A stretch of 64,000 nt of DNA. Source: Chaunax sp. Z400. Taxonomy: Eukaryota; Chordata; Actinopteri; Lophiiformes; Chaunacidae. A program made the position numbers and the translations under genes. The notes under the pieces were generated by a model. The model did no database searches, had not been told where the DNA came from, and saw only the letters and a program-made list of their open reading frames with translations. The stretch is from contig JBAGJB010000202.1 in assembly GCA_037577475.1 (NCBI GenBank), positions 1,054,001 through 1,118,000 of the forward strand. Reading direction: 5' to 3'. This document shows positions 63,584 through 64,000 of the stretch, in pieces. The first letter of the stretch is position 1; every line of letters starts with the position of its first letter.

Positions 63584-64000
63584 TTTTTTACCAACATACT
63601 ATTTATACTATACATACTATTCATACTATACATACTATACATACTATTATTTCTACACATACTATTCATTCTATACATACTATTCATACTATACATACTA
63701 TTCATACTATACATACTATACATACTATACATACTATTCATACTGTACATACTATACATACTATTCATACTATACATACTATTCATACTATACATACTAT
63801 TCATACTATACATACTATACATACTATACATACTATTATTTCTACACATACTACTACTATACATACTATTCATACTATACATATAAATTCTATACATACT
63901 ATGTATACCATGCATACCATACATACTATTCATACTATACATGCCATACATACTATTTATACTATACATACTATTCATACTATACATACTGTTCATTCTA
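62787..64000. repeat. Right-end duplication, copy 2 (cut by window edge)
   Basis: Second copy of 59695-60963, including the CTCTACATAC variant (near 63526, paired with 60488) and the AATATTTTTTACCAACATAC cassette. The true right limit is outside the window. Confidence 0.85.
63584..64000. repeat. Partial higher-order block 22 (right edge truncated)
   Basis: Altered T6 cassette of the ACCAACATAC type, same as block 19 at an offset of 3,038 bp: two ATTATTTCTACAC segments (near 63649 and 63837), AAATTC at 63885, ATGTATACC at 63901. The window ends inside the CATTCTA segment, so the array continues to the right. Confidence 0.9.

Larger units (their letters stand above)
1..64000. repeat. Satellite/megasatellite array of a 9-bp unit, whole window
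   Basis: Every line of the window is built from 9-bp units CATACTATA, CATACTATT and CATACTGTA on the + strand, often as 18-bp (ATA/ATT) or 27-bp (ATA/ATT/GTA) groupings. No stretch of unique sequence longer than a few tens of bases was found. By unit arithmetic G+C is about a quarter (2/9 for ATA/ATT units, 3/9 for GTA units). The + strand carries two C per unit and at most one G, so C/G asymmetry is strong and constant from end to end. The array begins inside a cassette at base 1 and ends inside one at base 64000, so both ends lie outside the window. Long open frames exist on both strands only because the unit lacks stop codons in all three + frames and one - frame. I call no gene. Confidence 0.97.

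Noticed and set aside
785..63589. T6 tracts as RNA polymerase III or intrinsic terminators of small RNA genes
   Set aside because: No A-box or B-box-like sequence and no GC-rich hairpin precede them. They occur as part of a repeated cassette.
1..64000. Very long open reading frames on both strands (up to about 2,100 codons) as candidate giant repeat proteins
   Set aside because: They overlap in four frames over the same bases, consist only of tri- or hexapeptide repeats, begin and end at cassettes or register breaks, and most block duplications are not multiples of three. No frame shows excess synonymous change by eye.
1..64000. CRISPR array
   Set aside because: There are no unique spacers of constant length between direct repeats. 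The repeats are contiguous 9-mers and there is no leader or cas gene.
1..64000. Telomeric repeat array
   Set aside because: The unit CATACTATW/CATACTGTA lacks the G-run of known telomere repeats on either strand (TTAGGG, TTTAGGG, TTAGG types).
1..64000. CENP-B box or yeast ARS as evidence of centromere or origin
   Set aside because: No CENP-B-box-like G/C-rich motif exists here. The best ATTTATACTAT match to the ARS consensus has at least two mismatches and recurs with the repeat.
1..64000. Species assignment from the repeat unit
   Set aside because: I do not recognise the 9-mer as a named satellite with enough certainty. Only a database search could assign it.

Overview
The whole window is one uninterrupted, AT-rich tandem-repeat (satellite or megasatellite) array. 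I find no credible protein-coding gene, RNA gene, CRISPR array or mobile element in it. The basic unit is 9 bp and comes in three main forms on the + strand: CATACTATA, CATACTATT and CATACTGTA, with scattered point variants (CATACTGCA, TATACTATA, CATACTACT, CCTACTATA, CGTACTATA and others). The array starts at base 1 inside a boundary cassette and is still running at base 64000, so it extends past both edges.

The many long open frames are a by-product of the 9-mer. All three + frames lack stop codons, reading as His-Thr-Ile/Val, Ile-Leu-Phe/Tyr and Tyr-Tyr/Cys-Ser/Thr. One - frame reads Met-Tyr/Asn-Ser with an ATG every 9 bases. The same DNA is therefore open in four frames at once. Most large duplications have lengths not divisible by three, the frames break at the boundary cassettes, and no ribosome-binding, splice or codon-bias signal favours one frame.

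Above the 9-mer there is clear higher-order organisation. About every 0.7-10.6 kb a non-9-mer boundary cassette of roughly 300 bp recurs (class I). It has a T6 tract, an AATTATTTCTACACATACT segment, a TATAAATTCTATAC segment and ATGTATACCATGCATACC. Its T6 tracts start at 785, 1798, 3729, 5818, 6840, 9041, 10384, 13323, 16262, 17680, 19458, 22718, 25810, 32622, 43271, 44569, 49533, 50831, 60546, 61582, 62322 and 63584. A second cassette (class II/B) carries TATAAATTCTATGCATACC, sometimes preceded by ACAATACATACATATAC instead of the T6 tract. Between cassettes, the order of 9-mer variants is conserved between copies like a barcode, and copies differ mainly by blocks that are multiples of 9 bp.

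Layout: 1-9.04 kb, a left domain whose 785-3728 section recurs at 5818-9040. 9.7-16.6 kb, about 2.3 tandem copies of a 2,939-bp unit. 16.3-19.5 kb, two deletion derivatives of that unit (1,418 and 1,778 bp). 19.5-27.4 kb, a variant with a 201-bp cassette deletion, then about 1.9 copies of a 3,092-bp unit. 29.3-35.7 kb, a 2.5-kb segment duplicated at an offset of about 3.95 kb. 35.7-41.8 kb, long cassette-poor stretches ending in the most irregular segment (41.2-41.8 kb). 41.8-54.3 kb, a 6,262-bp tandem duplication with a 1,298-bp tandem duplication nested in each copy. 54.3-64 kb, further variants including a 650-bp segment repeated 870 bp apart and a 1.2-kb segment repeated at an offset of about 3.04-3.09 kb.

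The size, 9-bp periodicity, nested homogenisation and lack of unique sequence fit a eukaryotic heterochromatic array (pericentromeric, subtelomeric or interstitial). The sequence gives no basis for naming a species. It does not resemble a bacterial, archaeal or phage genome segment. Repeat identity was judged by reading and aligning landmarks by eye, so percent identities are not given and boundaries marked 'about' may be off by a few 9-mers.
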